NCBI RefSeq assembly: GCF_014194695.1
Contig: NZ_JACIAH010000028.1
Span: 1-42,377 of the forward strand
Source of the DNA: Rhizobium sp. BK399
Lineage (GTDB): Bacteria; Pseudomonadota; Alphaproteobacteria; Rhizobiales; Rhizobiaceae
Length of the DNA: 42,377 nt
Reading direction: 5' to 3'
This document shows positions 1 to 9,991 of this stretch, piece by piece; within the stretch, counting starts at the first letter, position 1; every line of letters starts with the position of its first letter. A program made the position numbers and the translations under genes. Below the pieces are notes generated by a model, which worked only from the letters and a program-made list of their open reading frames with translations, had not been told where the DNA came from and searched no databases.

Positions 1-23
1 TCGTAGCGGCGGCGTGTCATCAT
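1..23 (-). CDS. 5' end of an unidentified gene, cut by window edge
   Basis: On the minus strand an AGGAG ribosome binding site (about 26-30) is followed by two consecutive ATG codons at 23-21 and 20-18. The frame then reads MMTRRRY to the edge of the window. Only seven codons are visible, so the product cannot be named. The good Shine-Dalgarno spacing to the second ATG is the only support. The gene would run out of the window to the left, in the same direction as the autotransporter gene behind it. Confidence 0.35.
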
Positions 24-187
24 AGCTCCTAATTCGGAAGCCTTGAATCACGCCGAACGCAATACGCCAAGAGAATTTATGAGTTTACGGCCTAGCCTAG
101 ACTAGCTTGCCACTTTGCAAATTTCGTCGACTATAGTTCTAATATCGGGAATTATATTCTTGATATTGCTGATTGCTTTCCTTCCAC

Positions 188-2938
188 TTACCACCGCACA
201 CGAAAACCCACCGTTCCCTTATAGGCGTAGCTGTCACTGAGGTTGGCTAGGCTGGTATTGATCGAGGCCTCGCCGTAGAGCGAGTATCTGTCGCTGTCCC
301 AGTTGTAGCTAGCCCCCAGACCGATACCACCCCAGAAGCGGTCATTCCGGCTCGCAAAGCTCATATCGGAAACCTCGACTTTGGTGCCGTCCAGAAACTC
401 GTAGTAAAGATTGGCGATGCCGTAGACATAGGATCGGTCGATCATACCTTTGTCATTCTGCCATGCGTTCTGGCGGTCGATGCTTACGCCAATTCGCCCT
501 TGCAGACTATTGCCTTGGTCAAGACCCACTCGCGCTTCAAAGGTGTCGTGGAAACTGTCGAAATCGACATTCGAATAGACGAGTTGCGCCTGCGGGGTCA
601 CTGATAATTGCTGGTCCAGCACTAGATGCTGACCGCCTTCAAGGGAAAGCGCGTAGCCGAAACCGTTGTTGCCGTTGGTCAGCCCCAGGTTGGCGAGTGT
701 GGAGTTCAGATCGCTGTCATACCAAGTTCCCTGTGCCTGGCCATCGACATACACGCCATTTTCGCCGTACCAAGTCAGCGTGCCGCCAATACCATAGCCG
801 TCCGTCGATATTTCGCCATCGCCGTAGATGGAGTCCGTCTTGGCCTTGCCATGAAGGTAGTGCGCCGTCAGTGCGCCGATCAGCCTGCCATTGTCATTCT
901 CGATGAAAAGCCCGTCGAGCCCGGCCTGAAAGCGAAAGCTGTTGATGTCATAATCCGCGCCGGAGGTGGAAAAGCGCGGGGAAAACCTGCTATGCGCGCC
1001 TTCGACGCGGCCCCAAATCCCGCTGTCCTCGATGAAAATGTTGCGTTCCTGCGGCGCGCCCTCCCGCGGAGGAACGACATTGCCTGCGTGACTCCAGTAA
1101 CGATTGCCGACGCGCTGCTCGAGGGTCGGAAGACCGTTCAATCCAAGAAGCAATTGCGGATAGGCCTCGTAAACGGGAACGCCGGCTTGGTAGAGCGGTA
1201 TCTCCTGCTCTATGTCCGGATCGGACGGGTTTAATACCGAGCGGAGATACCAGTCGCCATCGTTGGGCGTCGAAGCACCGCCTTTATAGAGTCTATAGGC
1301 ATAAGCTCCCCCGACGACGGCGGGTTGCCCCTCAAATTCGTAGTCGCCAAGAAGAGCAAACGTGCCATCCGAAAAGCCGTCCACACTGATTATCTTGATG
1401 CCGTCACTGGTGAGAGCGCCTCCACCGTTGACGTTGACGACGTCCACCAGCGTACGGCCGGCCGTATTGCCAGTGACCAACAGCATGTCGGTCGGCGAGC
1501 TGTCGTCGCCCAGCGTTGTGTTGAGACGAAGCTCGCCGTCCAAGCCCGTATAGTTGCCGAGAATGGTCAGGCGGTCGCCAACTGAACTGCTTGCAGCAGC
1601 CAGATCGATCATACCGGAATTGTCCACATCGACTGCTGCCCCGGACACACTCGGTGCAATCGAATAACTTCCTCCACTCGCGGTCAGCGTACTGGTATGG
1701 TCGATCGTCAGTGTGCCGGTTTGAGTGGCCAAATCGCCTAGCGTCAGGTCTCCGCCCATGGTTAGTTGCGTGCTCGCCCGCAGATCAATACTTTCCCAGT
1801 TGACGAAGCGTTCGGGCTCCGAGGTCTGCACGTTGGTGAGCGTCAGCGTATCGGTGCCGAGTCCACCATCGGTTAGCGTCGTGGGCTGCAATATGGCCGG
1901 TTGCAAATTCTCCAGATTGGCGACGTCGTTGCCGTCATTCAAACGGATTGCACCGGCAATCGTGCCGCCGCCGCTCCAGTTCAGCGTATCAACGCCGGCG
2001 CCGGTTACGACATCGCCGGTAATCGCGCCGCCCGTCACTTCGATGAGGTTGGTCCCACCAGGAAGATTGATCGCCGTGCCGTTGCCGCCCAAGATGACGC
2101 CCGCATTGCGAACGGTGAAATTGCTGCCGGAACCTTGAATGCCGGTGGCCAGGGTGCTGGTGATAACTCCGGTCTCGGTATTCGTCACCTGCGTGCCGCC
2201 GAGCATGAAGATGCCATTGCCGCCGTCGCCGGACGCGGAAATCAGACCAGAATTAACGACGGTCTCGTTGACGCCAGCCAAAATGCCGTAGGCGTTCAAT
2301 CCGCTGACTGAAACCGTGCCGGTGTTGGTGACAACCCCGAAGCCACCTAGGGAGCGGATACCGTGCGCCGTCTGTCCGGAGGTCTCCACCGTACCGTTGT
2401 TGGTGATCGTTCCGAAGAACTGCTTCGATAGCCCGAAACCATTCAGCGAAGTCGTGATAACTGCACCGTCGTTGACAATGGTTGCAGAGTCATTGAGTAG
2501 AATGCCGCTGCCAGGCGCGGTAATCACCGATCCCGTGCCATTCGTTACGTTGATATTACTCTGGCCGGTGGTCGCGACAACGCCGAAAGGGAATGGATTG
2601 GGCGCATTCGCGTCACAGCTAACCGTCTCACCAGCGGTCGGCTGACCATCCGCTGCGGTGGAACCGGTAATTGATATTCCGCGAGTAACGTTGAAACACG
2701 CCGCTTCGGCAAGGTCCGGAAAAATTGCTCCCACTATGGCGGCAAGTCCCAACAACGCGACTGGCAGCGAAACTAAACTTGGTCCCCTTCGCTCACCGAT
2801 GCCATTCACGCAGCTATTAGGGGTATGCCACTGTTTCTGACCAGCCATTCCTGCGACTCCGACGAGACATGCAATCGAGGTACCTGTGCGGCGGAGTTGC
2901 GAACTCTTCGTGACGACTGCCGCAGTGATTAGTTTCAA
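188..2938 (-). CDS. Autotransporter with outer-membrane beta-barrel domain (type Va secretion)
   Basis: A 916-residue open frame. The N-terminal part contains a hydrophobic signal segment ending in an AEA-A type cleavage site about 80 residues in. Next comes a long Gly/Asn/Thr-rich passenger with repeated VTNTGTV/NNGTV-like turns, typical of a right-handed beta-helix. From about residue 640 to the end lies a beta-barrel with alternating aromatic strands, closing with FRVRW, a terminal aromatic as expected for BAM-dependent insertion. The passenger would be exported to the cell surface; its ligand is unknown. The longest frame starts at a TTG at 2938; an ATG at 2848 and a GTG about 13 codons further on give a more normal signal peptide, and no start has a convincing ribosome binding site. 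It appears to be a single-gene unit. Confidence 0.88.
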   Translation of the reverse strand: MKLITAAVVTKSSQLRRTGTSIACLVGVAGMAGQKQWHTPNSCVNGIGERRGPSLVSLPVALLGLAAIVGAIFPDLAEAACFNVTRGISITGSTAADGQPTAGETVSCDANAPNPFPFGVVATTGQSNINVTNGTGSVITAPGSGILLNDSATIVNDGAVITTSLNGFGLSKQFFGTITNNGTVETSGQTAHGIRSLGGFGVVTNTGTVSVSGLNAYGILAGVNETVVNSGLISASGDGGNGIFMLGGTQVTNTETGVITSTLATGIQGSGSNFTVRNAGVILGGNGTAINLPGGTNLIEVTGGAITGDVVTGAGVDTLNWSGGGTIAGAIRLNDGNDVANLENLQPAILQPTTLTDGGLGTDTLTLTNVQTSEPERFVNWESIDLRASTQLTMGGDLTLGDLATQTGTLTIDHTSTLTASGGSYSIAPSVSGAAVDVDNSGMIDLAAASSSVGDRLTILGNYTGLDGELRLNTTLGDDSSPTDMLLVTGNTAGRTLVDVVNVNGGGALTSDGIKIISVDGFSDGTFALLGDYEFEGQPAVVGGAYAYRLYKGGASTPNDGDWYLRSVLNPSDPDIEQEIPLYQAGVPVYEAYPQLLLGLNGLPTLEQRVGNRYWSHAGNVVPPREGAPQERNIFIEDSGIWGRVEGAHSRFSPRFSTSGADYDINSFRFQAGLDGLFIENDNGRLIGALTAHYLHGKAKTDSIYGDGEISTDGYGIGGTLTWYGENGVYVDGQAQGTWYDSDLNSTLANLGLTNGNNGFGYALSLEGGQHLVLDQQLSVTPQAQLVYSNVDFDSFHDTFEARVGLDQGNSLQGRIGVSIDRQNAWQNDKGMIDRSYVYGIANLYYEFLDGTKVEVSDMSFASRNDRFWGGIGLGASYNWDSDRYSLYGEASINTSLANLSDSYAYKGTVGFRVRW

Positions 2939-3353
2939 GGAACTCGGTTATGTTTCCGTTCGAATAGGACTGCCAAATTGCCGCAGCAGTACGACCGCCT
3001 AGCAGCGCGTTAGGTGATTCTAAATCAGCGTTCTCTATTTCCAAGATTGTTTCGGACAGCTCAACTGTCAAGCGAGTTCACAGTCGAAATTACTAACGGC
3101 GAACGAACATTCCAGGACTGCGTCCGGCGCAGCACAGTTCCACCTTCGATGAGATCGCCAGCAGGCCCGATCCCCGTGGGCGGAACCAGTGCCGGACGAA
3201 TGTCGCGGGCGGTCTGGACGGCGGAACCCCGGGAGGAAGAAGACTCCCGGACGATGTTCGGGACCCCTCTTGTCTGCGTCTGCTCCTCGTGCGTCCCTTG
3301 AATTTGCGCTTTCAGATAGTAAGGTGCGAGGCGTCCCGTAGCGGAGGCTAGGA
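2939..3353. other. Intergenic region between divergent autotransporter and OMP genes
   Basis: No gene is supported here. It separates two divergent outer-membrane protein genes and should hold both promoters. A short inverted repeat (CCGGGAG/CTCCCGG around 3229-3252) is visible. Open frames through it have no recognisable domain or ribosome binding site. Confidence 0.5.
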
Positions 3354-4181
3354 ATGCTTCGATTCTCGCCTTGCGTGCCGATGCGCTTGTTCGGCCTCGT
3401 GTTTTGCCTGTCGTCGATTGCCTTTTCCTCGAGCAGGGCTGCCGACTTCGATGCTGAGCGTATGGAGCCGGAGAGGGAATGGGCGGTCATCGTCAGCCCA
3501 TATGCCTGGGCCGCCTCGCTGAATGGCAGTGGATCGCTCGCCGGCTTCGACACGGATGTGGACGTGCCATTCTCCGAGATTTTCGATCACCTCGATTTCG
3601 TCCTGATGGGAAATGTCGAGGTTACGAACGGAAAATGGGGCGTCTATTTCGATGGGCAGCACGTTCAGACAAGTCAGGATGAAGAGGCTTTCGCGCACGA
3701 GATCGGGCTTGATATCAAGACCACGACACTCTCTGCAGGCGCATTCTTCAAGGCCTACGAGATTGATCTGGGTGGGCAGACAGTCTTTGGAAAACCTCGA
3801 ACGATCGCCTTCGAGCCAACCGCCGGGGTTCGTTGGACTGAGCTGAAGGCAGATGTTTCCGCTTTCGGCACCAGTACCACGAAGAGCGCCGACTGGACCG
3901 ATCCATTTATCGGCCTTCGGATGAATGCGGATCTCACCGAGCGCTGGAATCTGTTTGCCGAGGCTGACATCGGCGGTTTCGATGTCGGATCGAAGGTCAG
4001 TGTCAATGCGCAGGCCTATCTCGGCTACCGGATGGAGATGTTCGGCAAGCCGACGATCCTGAGGGCTGGCTATCGTTTGCTGTATCAGGACTACGAAAAC
4101 GACGATTTCACCGGCGTGAACAAATTTCGCTGGGATGTCAGCCAACACGGTCCTGTCGTCGGTTTCTCGATGCGCTTCTAG
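3354..4181 (+). CDS. Outer-membrane beta-barrel protein (porin-like, unknown substrate)
   Basis: A 275-residue protein with an N-terminal signal peptide (hydrophobic stretch from about residue 11 to 25, cleavage near SRA-AD) followed by alternating hydrophobic/polar strands with many Trp, Tyr and Phe residues. It ends in FSMRF, a C-terminal Phe typical of outer-membrane barrels. Motifs such as WAASLNGSG and the aromatic strand starts resemble small proteobacterial outer-membrane proteins of unknown function. A second ATG lies at codon 10. The next gene starts 30 nt downstream, so it probably shares a transcript with the secreted amide hydrolase; a role in passing that enzyme or its substrate across the outer membrane is only a guess. 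Confidence 0.8.
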   Translation: MLRFSPCVPMRLFGLVFCLSSIAFSSSRAADFDAERMEPEREWAVIVSPYAWAASLNGSGSLAGFDTDVDVPFSEIFDHLDFVLMGNVEVTNGKWGVYFDGQHVQTSQDEEAFAHEIGLDIKTTTLSAGAFFKAYEIDLGGQTVFGKPRTIAFEPTAGVRWTELKADVSAFGTSTTKSADWTDPFIGLRMNADLTERWNLFAEADIGGFDVGSKVSVNAQAYLGYRMEMFGKPTILRAGYRLLYQDYENDDFTGVNKFRWDVSQHGPVVGFSMRF

Positions 4182-4211
4182 TTCAGTTCAACACAACGGA
4201 TGGAGTAGCGG

Positions 4212-5285
4212 ATGATCTTCGGCACCAACCCTCTGGCTCGTTCACTTGTTGCGCTCGCCGTCGGATCGATGTTGGTCCTTGGGCAGACAGCGGCTGAGGC
4301 ATGCACGCGCCTGGTCTATCTCGGCCCGGATGGAAACATCATCACTGCCCGGTCGATGGACTGGAAGAGCGATGTCGCCACGAACCTTTGGGTGCTGCCG
4401 CGTGGCATTGACCGTAATGGCGAGGCTGGTCCGAACTCCATCAAGTGGACAGCGAAATACGGCAGCGTGGTTGCCACCGGATACGACGTATCCACGACCG
4501 ATGGCGTCAACGAGGCGGGCCTCAATGTCAATCTGCTGTGGCTCGTGGAGTCCGAGTATCCGAAGTTCGACAAGGACAGCAAGCCGGGCCTGACGATCGC
4601 GGCGTGGGGGCAATATGTGCTCGACAACTTTGCGTCCGTGGACGAGGCGGTGGCAGCGCTTGAAAAGGAGCCCTTCACCGTTGTCACCGACAACGTCCCG
4701 GGCGAGAACCGCCTGACGACGCTGCACCTTTCGATGTCCGACAAGACTGGCGACAGTGCGATCGTGGAGTACATCAACGGTAGGCAAGTCATCCACCATG
4801 ACCGAAAATATCAGGTGATGACGAACTCGCCGGTCTTTGACGAGCAACTCGCCCTGAATTCCTATTGGAAGCAGATCGGCGGGACGGTCATGCTGCCGGG
4901 CACAAACCGCGCCTCCGACCGGTTCGCGCGTGCGTCCTTCTACGTGAATGCCATTCCTAAGGACGAAGATCCGAACAGGGCCTTGGCGAGCGTCTTCAGC
5001 GTCATTCGAAACGCTTCCGTGCCTTACGGCTTGAACACGCCGGAAGAGCCGAACATCTCCTCGACACGCTGGCGGACGGTCGTAGATCACAAGCGTATGC
5101 TCTACTTCTTCGAGTCAGCGCTGACGCCCAATACGTTTTGGGTCGATCTCAAGGCAATCGACTTCTCCAAGGACAGCGGTAAGGTGATGAAGCTCGATCT
5201 GGGCGAGAACCAGGATCACACCTACGCCGGAGACGCGACGAAGGACTTCAAGGAGTCCGCGCCGTTCAAGTTCCTCGGACTTTAG
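4212..5285 (+). CDS. Secreted linear amide C-N hydrolase, choloylglycine hydrolase/penicillin V acylase family
   Basis: A 357-residue Ntn-hydrolase of the family including bile-salt hydrolase and penicillin V acylase. The signal peptide ends in AEA and the next residue is Cys31, so signal cleavage would expose the catalytic N-terminal cysteine (AEA|CTRLVY). Downstream ITARSMDW provides the conserved Arg and Asp, and VNEAGLNVNLLWL matches the family core. It should act in the periplasm or outside the cell on linear amides. In Gram-negative bacteria related enzymes cleave penicillin V or N-acyl homoserine lactones; the substrate here is not evident. The gene follows the outer-membrane protein gene by 30 nt, in a probable two-gene operon. 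Confidence 0.9.
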   Translation: MIFGTNPLARSLVALAVGSMLVLGQTAAEACTRLVYLGPDGNIITARSMDWKSDVATNLWVLPRGIDRNGEAGPNSIKWTAKYGSVVATGYDVSTTDGVNEAGLNVNLLWLVESEYPKFDKDSKPGLTIAAWGQYVLDNFASVDEAVAALEKEPFTVVTDNVPGENRLTTLHLSMSDKTGDSAIVEYINGRQVIHHDRKYQVMTNSPVFDEQLALNSYWKQIGGTVMLPGTNRASDRFARASFYVNAIPKDEDPNRALASVFSVIRNASVPYGLNTPEEPNISSTRWRTVVDHKRMLYFFESALTPNTFWVDLKAIDFSKDSGKVMKLDLGENQDHTYAGDATKDFKESAPFKFLGL

Positions 5286-5854
5286 ATGTGGCAAGACTGG
5301 GCACGCCGGTCGTTATCGGCGTCAGAAGCATGAGAGGGAACGCATGAACCGAACGATTGGTTCGGACCCAGTGTCAACCCGGAGGACCAAAGACTTTGGA
5401 ATTTACATTAGCGACCTAATCCCGCCCGCCGGCGGAGCGATGTCGCTCTCACCCCGTATGGCGTCATTCCTCATTTGCGGAAAGCCAAAAAGTTGCCTGC
5501 ACGCGTGAACCAAAACGCTGCCGTGACAGGCAGGGAGGAGATCGGATTGGCGCTCACATAAAGGTCGAGCGTTGTTAACGTCCGGGTTTAGCTTGTTGAA
5601 AGTTAAAGGGAACGTTATTCCTAGAGATCGTCCGGCCAGCTCTGCAACGGGATCGTTCGCTATTGGGCATGGCGAGCGACAAACTAGATCCGGCGTGAGG
5701 AAGCCAGGGCATTGCCATTTAAAATCAATGGTTAGGTCGCGTGGGCACAAGCATCAGATTAACGTGTGGGCAAATAAGGGCCACACCGATCGAATTTTGG
5801 CTGGAACGCGGTGCGGTCCGTTGGGTTAGGGGCGATCCAGAATCGAGCCAGAAA
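5286..5854. other. Intergenic region with no recognised gene
   Basis: About 570 nt between the amide hydrolase and the Nudix gene. Open frames on both strands have no recognisable protein family, codon pattern or ribosome binding site. I see no tRNA, clear terminator or repeat. Confidence 0.5.
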
Positions 5855-6301
5855 ATGAATATAAAGAGCGATAAATCGAAAGGTTATGTACGGGCCGAGC
5901 CGGTCAGACAATTCGGAGCGCTTTGCCTACGTACTATGTCAGATGGGCCCGAGGTCCTTCTCATTACCACAAGAGAGACTAAGCGTTGGATGATACCAAA
6001 GGGTTGGCCCATCCGCGGGCTGAGGCCTCATAAGGTCGCAGAGCGTGAGGCCTGGGAGGAGGCCGGTGTCATTGGAAAGGTAAGCAGAAAGCTCTTCGGA
6101 CGGTTTCGATATTCCAAAATTCTTTGTAACGGTCTTGAGGTTGAGCCGGTCGTGGATGTTTACCTTCTGAAGGTCCGCCGCCGGAAGAAGCAATTTCCGG
6201 AGATGACCGAGCGAAACGTAGCGTGGATGAAGCCTAAGGAGGCGGCGCGGCGCGTTAAGAATCCAGAGTTGAAGAAGATACTCCTAGGGGTGGGGTCTTG
6301 A
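5855..6301 (+). CDS. Nudix hydrolase (diphosphoinositol polyphosphate phosphohydrolase-like subfamily)
   Basis: A 148-residue Nudix protein. The box reads GWPIRGL followed by seven residues and then REAWEEAGV, so the REUXEEXGU catalytic helix with its metal-binding glutamates is present; the usual Glu after G-x5 is Leu, as in many short alphaproteobacterial Nudix enzymes beginning PKGWP. It would hydrolyse a nucleoside diphosphate linked to another group, or a diphosphoinositol-like compound; the substrate is not predictable. The frame is open from 5741, but the ATG at 5855 gives the standard N-terminus and leaves out 38 residues of non-family sequence. It faces the convergent antiporter gene, 49 nt away. 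Confidence 0.85.
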   Translation: MNIKSDKSKGYVRAEPVRQFGALCLRTMSDGPEVLLITTRETKRWMIPKGWPIRGLRPHKVAEREAWEEAGVIGKVSRKLFGRFRYSKILCNGLEVEPVVDVYLLKVRRRKKQFPEMTERNVAWMKPKEAARRVKNPELKKILLGVGS

Positions 6302-6350
6302 TTCTGACGTCTTTCGCAGCTGTTTCGCAAATCCAAGCGCAGCGACTGGG

Positions 6351-7724
6351 TCATAAGCCATTTTCAACAGATGCAGCCATGGGTTTCAGGGGGTCTACGC
6401 CGCGACGCCGATCGATCCATCGCATAACTGGCGTGACGGTGATTCCGTGTACCACGATCGACATCAGGATAATAAGGAAGACAGTTGCCCACACCGTCTC
6501 GATGCCCTCGAATCTTGCAATACCCGACGCATAGGCCAGATAATATATGGATCCCAGTCCGCGGATACCGAACACGGAAATGATAATCTTCTCGGCTTGG
6601 GGATGTCGGCATCCAAGCAGGCTTATCCACCCAGCCAAAGGTCGAGCAATTGCGAGAACCAGCACGGCGACGAGGACAACCCACCGGTCGACCAGAAGGA
6701 ACAACGTGCCTTCTGCCAGTGCCGCGCCAAAGAATACGAGGAGGAGCATCATCAGTAGGCGTTCGATCTGCTCTCCGAAATCGTGCAATTCCGAATGATA
6801 GTCGCTGTGCCGTTCAACAGCGCGAAGCGTGAGCGCGGTGACAAATACCGCAACGAAGCCGTAGCCATGAATGAGTTCGGTTGCGCCATAAGATATGAAA
6901 GTGAAACCTAGCGCGGCAAGCCCGTCTCCTGTCTTTGCGATCCGTCGCGACACCGGCAGCCTGAACGTGAAATAGCCTAGGATGCGACCGATCGCCCAGC
7001 CGACCGCGAGGCCCGCGACAAGTCTCCACAAGACATCAATCGCCAGCCATCGTCCGATCCACTCGAAATTGGATCCGGGGTTGGTCGCGAGTGCGATCGC
7101 CGCCATTACGAATGGAAAGCTAAGTCCATCGTTCAGGCCGGCCTCTGACGTCAAAGCGAAGCGAATCTCATCTTTCTGGCCGGTCTGTGGCGGTCCGACC
7201 TGCACGTCCGAAGCAAGAACCGGATCTGTCGGTGCGAGGGCAGCTCCCAGGAGGAGGGCCGAAGCTGGCTTCAACCCGAGAATATACCACCCGAGAACGG
7301 CAATAGCCGCAATTGAAAGAGGCATACCAATCCCGAGGAGCCGCCACGTTATGATCCAGCGCTTCCAGCCGATTGGCCGGTCGAGTTTCAGGCCGGCGCC
7401 CATCAGGGCGACGATGACCACCACCTCTGTCATATGCTCAGTGAGGCGAAGGTTTGCCAGCGGATTTGTCCGGGGAAGCATCGTAAGGTGCAACCACGCC
7501 AACGAAATGCCGATGATGATACAGCAAATGGGAAGGGAGAGTGGCATCCGCCGAAGGACGAGTGGCAGCCACGTCGTTAGGAGCACGACGCCTCCAAAAA
7601 TAAAAATGGTCACGGCATAACTGTTCAACGACGCTGTGATCTTTTCCTGAGTGTCAACGAACTGCCCATCTAACGCGCAGCTATGTGGCCGCGTTCCGCG
7701 TCCATCGACCGGCACGACGCGCAC
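6351..7724 (-). CDS. Cation:proton antiporter, CPA1 (NhaP-type) family
   Basis: A 457-residue polytopic membrane protein with about 12 hydrophobic segments. Two diagnostic signatures of the Na+/H+ exchanger fold are visible: APTDPVLAS, with the ion-binding Asp in the unwound helix, and SEAGLNDGLSFPFV, the Asn-Asp signature of the neighbouring helix. It would exchange Na+ or K+ for H+ across the inner membrane. The longest frame starts at a GTG at 7724 and carries about 35 non-membrane residues that may be untranslated; there is no clear alternative ATG before the first helix. There is no C-terminal TrkA domain, so it is of the short type. It lies in tandem behind the AI-2E-type transporter gene. 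Confidence 0.88.
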   Translation of the reverse strand: MRVVPVDGRGTRPHSCALDGQFVDTQEKITASLNSYAVTIFIFGGVVLLTTWLPLVLRRMPLSLPICCIIIGISLAWLHLTMLPRTNPLANLRLTEHMTEVVVIVALMGAGLKLDRPIGWKRWIITWRLLGIGMPLSIAAIAVLGWYILGLKPASALLLGAALAPTDPVLASDVQVGPPQTGQKDEIRFALTSEAGLNDGLSFPFVMAAIALATNPGSNFEWIGRWLAIDVLWRLVAGLAVGWAIGRILGYFTFRLPVSRRIAKTGDGLAALGFTFISYGATELIHGYGFVAVFVTALTLRAVERHSDYHSELHDFGEQIERLLMMLLLVFFGAALAEGTLFLLVDRWVVLVAVLVLAIARPLAGWISLLGCRHPQAEKIIISVFGIRGLGSIYYLAYASGIARFEGIETVWATVFLIILMSIVVHGITVTPVMRWIDRRRGVDPLKPMAASVENGL

Positions 7725-7837
7725 CCGCCTATATGAACCTCGTCATCGTAATGCATGCCGCTGGCGAGCGGCAGGGGGCGTTCCCGGCGGTGCCTGTCCG
7801 GTTTACGGAGTACAAAAGTCGGACACTATTTCTAACC

Positions 7838-9763
7838 CTAGGCTTCAATGGATCTGCGTTGGGTCGGCCTCGCCAATCGCCTCACCGTTGCTTTCAATTC
7901 GACAGCGGCCGAACTTGACAAGGCTTCACGAATTGCCTCGCTTATCGAACTTGAAACAAAGTCGGCGTTGAGTTCTTCGGCTGCCACCTTTGGATACTGA
8001 TCGCCATCGGCAGCCGGCAGTAGCACACCGACGCGGAGGCCGGGTTTGACGCGTTTTAACCGGCGAACCACTTGACGGGCATGGGATTTAGAGCGGCCGT
8101 TCAGAAAGGCCACGACGGCCGTGTCGGCGGATTCGATCGCCGAAAGGGCGGGCACTCCTCCGGGAGACGCGCCATCTGGCTCGGTGACGACGCCAGCTCC
8201 CTGGACAGCAAGGACCTGAGCGAGCATCGAAGCCGCGACCCGATCAAGTGCGCTGCGCCCGCCGACACATGCTACAGTTCTGCCTCGCCCGTCGGGAAGC
8301 TCCTTTATCTCGTCCGTCGGCGTGTGCTCGGACTCCTCATCACTTTCTTCGTCGTCGGCGATCTCTGCGAGATTTTCCACGAGAGTAAGGGCGGTGGAGG
8401 CGACGAGTGCAATCTGCCGCTCTGTCATTACACCACGCTGTCGGTCGGCTTCGCCAAGTATTAGGGCCGGCAACGCAACCGCCTCATAGTAGTCCACTAA
8501 ATACTCCTCCATGAGAAACTCCTCAGCATTGTCGGTTGCCTCGTTCGGGTCACCGGCTAGAAGGCGTTGATAGAGCTTCTCGTGGGCTCTTAAGACCGGT
8601 TGGTTCCCAAGGAGAACGTCCAGAAAATCAAATTGCGGCACGTAGCGTCCGAGAACCATCAAGCAGACGGTGAGGGGAGTGGACAGCATCAGTCCTACTG
8701 GGCCCCAGAGCCACGACCAGAAGATGGCCGATACGATGATCGCTAGCGAAGACAAGCCGGTGTGACTACCATAGAGCCACGGCTCAACAATGTTATTGCT
8801 CGTCAATTCGGTTACGATGAAAAGTCCTGCCACCCACGCGACCAGCGACCATCCTGGTGCAATGGCCAGTGCCAGGAACAGCGGAAGGATCATGCCGATC
8901 AATGGGCCGATGTAAGGCACGAACCGGAGGACGAGTGTTAGTAAACCCCATAGGATCGCATTGGGGATACCCAGCAGCCACAGGCCGATCGTGATCGGAA
9001 TGGCGTAAAGGGTATTCACAACCAATTGCATGAGGAGATATTTACCGACGCGCTTACCCGCCTCCTGAAGCGCTGCAGTGGTCTTGTGTAGATCACCCAA
9101 ACCGACGAGCCTAATGAACCTGTCCCGAAGATCCTCTCGCTCCAGCAGCATGAAGATTACCAGGACGACGACGAGTCCGGCGGTGGCGAATGGGCCTATG
9201 AGCGGTATGATCAGGTTGCCCAACGTCTCGATAGGATTTGAGCGCGCTATAATCTCCACCGGCAGCGGCTGTCGCTGGTCGATTGCCGGGACGGGGGCTT
9301 CCTTCTGACTTTCCGCTGCATTAAACTTCAACTCCTCGCCGACGCGTTCAACCGCCCTCTGGACCTTTTGAAGCACACTATTGTCGGATCCTGTGTGGGC
9401 GAGGGCGTCTACCTTCGCCACAATGTTGCGTTGGTAGGTGGGAATGTTTTGCGCGAGGTTGGCAACCTGCGTGGCAACGACGAAACTGAAAACGGCGATG
9501 GACACGAAGGCGAAGGCGACAGCTAGCAGCACTGCAGCTATTTTGGGAATGCGCCGCGATCGAAAGAAACTCACGATCGGAGCGAGCATGAAGGTGAGCA
9601 AAAGTGCAAGTGCGAGGGGAACGAAGATCTCCTGGCCGACACGCAGGATGACAGCTACGCCAATGAGAATGAGAACGGTGCGGGCAGAGATGGTGGATGT
9701 TATCCCATTCTCCTCCGAGGGCGGCCTTGCTCCGTCGGCCTTTTCAACGCTTCCGACGATCAC
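7838..9763 (-). CDS. AI-2E/PerM-family transporter with extra C-terminal soluble domain
   Basis: A 641-residue protein. Residues 20 to about 370 form the AI-2E exporter/PerM core: two N-terminal helices, a periplasmic segment, then helices with RFVPYIGPLIGMILP and the NNIVEPWLYG motif. Family members export small molecules or ions, and only some act on autoinducer-2. From about residue 385 onwards is a soluble region that standard family members (about 350 residues) lack; its last part (from DGRGRTVACVGG on) alternates beta and alpha and looks like a Rossmann or B12-binding-like fold, without the cobalamin His motif. The start is a GTG at 9763. It is probably cotranscribed with the antiporter gene, 113 nt downstream. 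Confidence 0.85.
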   Translation of the reverse strand: MIVGSVEKADGARPPSEENGITSTISARTVLILIGVAVILRVGQEIFVPLALALLLTFMLAPIVSFFRSRRIPKIAAVLLAVAFAFVSIAVFSFVVATQVANLAQNIPTYQRNIVAKVDALAHTGSDNSVLQKVQRAVERVGEELKFNAAESQKEAPVPAIDQRQPLPVEIIARSNPIETLGNLIIPLIGPFATAGLVVVLVIFMLLEREDLRDRFIRLVGLGDLHKTTAALQEAGKRVGKYLLMQLVVNTLYAIPITIGLWLLGIPNAILWGLLTLVLRFVPYIGPLIGMILPLFLALAIAPGWSLVAWVAGLFIVTELTSNNIVEPWLYGSHTGLSSLAIIVSAIFWSWLWGPVGLMLSTPLTVCLMVLGRYVPQFDFLDVLLGNQPVLRAHEKLYQRLLAGDPNEATDNAEEFLMEEYLVDYYEAVALPALILGEADRQRGVMTERQIALVASTALTLVENLAEIADDEESDEESEHTPTDEIKELPDGRGRTVACVGGRSALDRVAASMLAQVLAVQGAGVVTEPDGASPGGVPALSAIESADTAVVAFLNGRSKSHARQVVRRLKRVKPGLRVGVLLPAADGDQYPKVAAEELNADFVSSSISEAIREALSSSAAVELKATVRRLARPTQRRSIEA

Positions 9764-9991
9764 TTAAGCCTCCGTGGTTCGATGCGATCATGTCATCATC
9801 GATTGAAGATAACGCTGCTTCGAAGTTTATCGAGCGGCACTTGCTCGAAGAGAGGATGGGAACGGCTTGGCCCGGACAGCCGACAAGGGCTACCCATACT
9901 GGCCTCTTCGTCTCATGAGGTTCTTTCGTCCTTCGGCAGACCTACGTCTTGTCGGATATCCACCGTCGCCCATCTTTCACGGTTCACAACC

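Noticed and set aside
463..1234. Plus-strand open frames of 147 and 202 codons antisense to the autotransporter
   Set aside because: They overlap the well-supported autotransporter gene, have no ribosome binding site or known domain, and arise from its regular GC-rich codons.
7790..7837. Short inverted repeat TGTCCG...CGGACA between the antiporter and AI-2E-type genes
   Set aside because: The stem is only 6 bp with a loop near 20 nt, too weak to call a terminator.
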